Shown here: one piece after another, positions 63,451-64,000 of the stretch
Layout of the letters: every line of letters begins with the position of its first letter
Position numbering within the stretch: the first letter of the stretch is position 1
From: Sphingomonas spermidinifaciens
Lineage (GTDB): Bacteria > Pseudomonadota > Alphaproteobacteria > Sphingomonadales > Sphingomonadaceae
DNA: 64,000 bases
Assembly: GCF_002351485.1 (NCBI RefSeq)
Contig: NZ_NWMW01000001.1
Location: forward strand, 1,240,001 to 1,304,000
Direction: 5' to 3'
Translations under genes and position numbers: made by a program
Notes under the pieces: generated by a model
The model's database searches: none
Told to the model about the DNA's origin: nothing
The model's input: only the letters and a program-made list of their open reading frames with translations

Positions 63451-64000
63451 ATGACGGTCGAGTCGCCCCCGCTGCTTGCGCTGCCCCCGCGGCCGCTTCG
63501 CTGGCTGTTCCTCGACCTCAACAGCTATTTCGCGAGCGTCGAGCAGCAATTGCAGCCCGAGCTGCGCGGCCGCCCGGTGATCGTCGCGCCGGTCGACAGC
63601 GACACGACGGTGGCGATCGCCGCCTCGATCGAGGCAAAGCGCTACGGCATCTCAACGGGCACACCGGTCTGGGAAGCGAAGCGGCTGTGCCGCTCGCTTG
63701 TCGTCACCCCCGCCCGCCACCGCCGTTATGTCGAGTTCCACGACGCGATCGTCGCCGAGATCTGGAAGCACGTGCCCGTCACGCACGTCTGCTCGATCGA
63801 CGAGGTCGCCTGCCGCCTGCTCGACAACGAGAACGACCGCGACCACGCCGTCGCGCTCGCCCGGCGGATCAAGGCGGGCATCCGCGCCAATGTCGGCGAG
63901 TGCCTGCGCTCTTCGGTCGGGATCGCCCCCAATCGCCTGCTCGCCAAGCTCGCCTCGGACATGGAGAAGCCCGACGGGCTGACCGTCCTGGAAAGCGCCG
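63451..64000 (+). CDS. Y-family (DinB-like) DNA polymerase, N-terminal part (cut by window edge)
   Basis: The first 183 codons of a translesion polymerase. The palm motif [20 protein letters not shown] has the catalytic Asp, and [20 protein letters not shown] has the second acidic pair (DE). Further family features are [33 protein letters not shown] and [20 protein letters not shown]. It bypasses damaged bases. The start ATG 63451 follows a perfect SOS box closely. The C-terminal part lies beyond the window; it could be a DinB or an ImuB relative, but the intact catalytic acids favour an active polymerase. Confidence 0.9.
   Translation, partial: MTVESPPLLALPPRPLRWLFLDLNSYFASVEQQLQPELRGRPVIVAPVDSDTTVAIAASIEAKRYGISTGTPVWEAKRLCRSLVVTPARHRRYVEFHDAIVAEIWKHVPVTHVCSIDEVACRLLDNENDRDHAVALARRIKAGIRANVGECLRSSVGIAPNRLLAKLASDMEKPDGLTVLESA

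Overview
The window looks like the chromosome of a high-GC alphaproteobacterium, most likely a sphingomonad (Sphingomonas or a near relative). The reasons are the FYDLN-acid protein next to aroA-cmk, the cpoB-tilS-ftsH block, a DUF2093 gene beside xseA, and GTTC-N7-GTTC boxes of the alphaproteobacterial LexA type. It joins the right-hand part of an integrative and conjugative element (1 to about 29.75 kb) to ordinary core chromosome (29.75-64 kb). The junction is the 3' end of tRNA-Ala(GGC).

Conjugative part (1-8.6 kb). A leftward, tightly coupled operon encodes an F-type mating apparatus in the order pilin-like gene, traL, traE, traK, traB, dsbC-like, traV, traC; traC runs off the window. 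A divergent HTH regulator (6493), a small protein gene (7069) and a tyrosine recombinase (7239) read rightward. The control region between pilin gene and regulator holds a perfect GAAC-N7-GAAC box, a near-perfect GTTC-N7-GTTT box, and GTCGCGG/CCGCGAC inverted repeats. This suggests SOS-linked and self-regulated transfer.

Defence cargo (8.7-29.2 kb). Between the integrase and the tRNA lie a type I restriction-modification operon (hsdR-hsdM-hsdS plus a winged-helix/PD-(D/E)XK gene), a complete type I Zorya system (zorA-zorB-zorC-zorD), a rightward two-gene unit of unknown function (helical protein plus PD-(D/E)XK-like protein, 23326-24443), a SIR2-HerA pair, and a DUF262/DUF1524 GmrSD-like protein. 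The most novel points are the two-gene unit, the C-terminal domain of ZorD that resembles the MIT C-terminal (phospholipase D-like) domain, and the DNA-binding/nuclease-like partner of the type I R-M operon.

Core chromosome (29.75-64 kb). Genes serve amino-acid and nucleotide metabolism (aroA, cmk, purD), DNA repair (xseA, a Y-family polymerase behind a perfect SOS box), envelope and division (M23 peptidase, mipA-like, ftsH, cpoB, RodZ-like, rlpA, cvpA), signalling (a LuxR-type response regulator beside a MASE1-PAS-PAS-HisKA-REC-HPt hybrid kinase, and ptsP), translation (tilS, prmA), potassium/proton antiport, a marR-MFS pair, and glutathione-dependent formaldehyde oxidation (adhC, two VOC genes, fghA). 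Long open frames antisense to real genes are abundant because of the high GC content and are not reported as genes.
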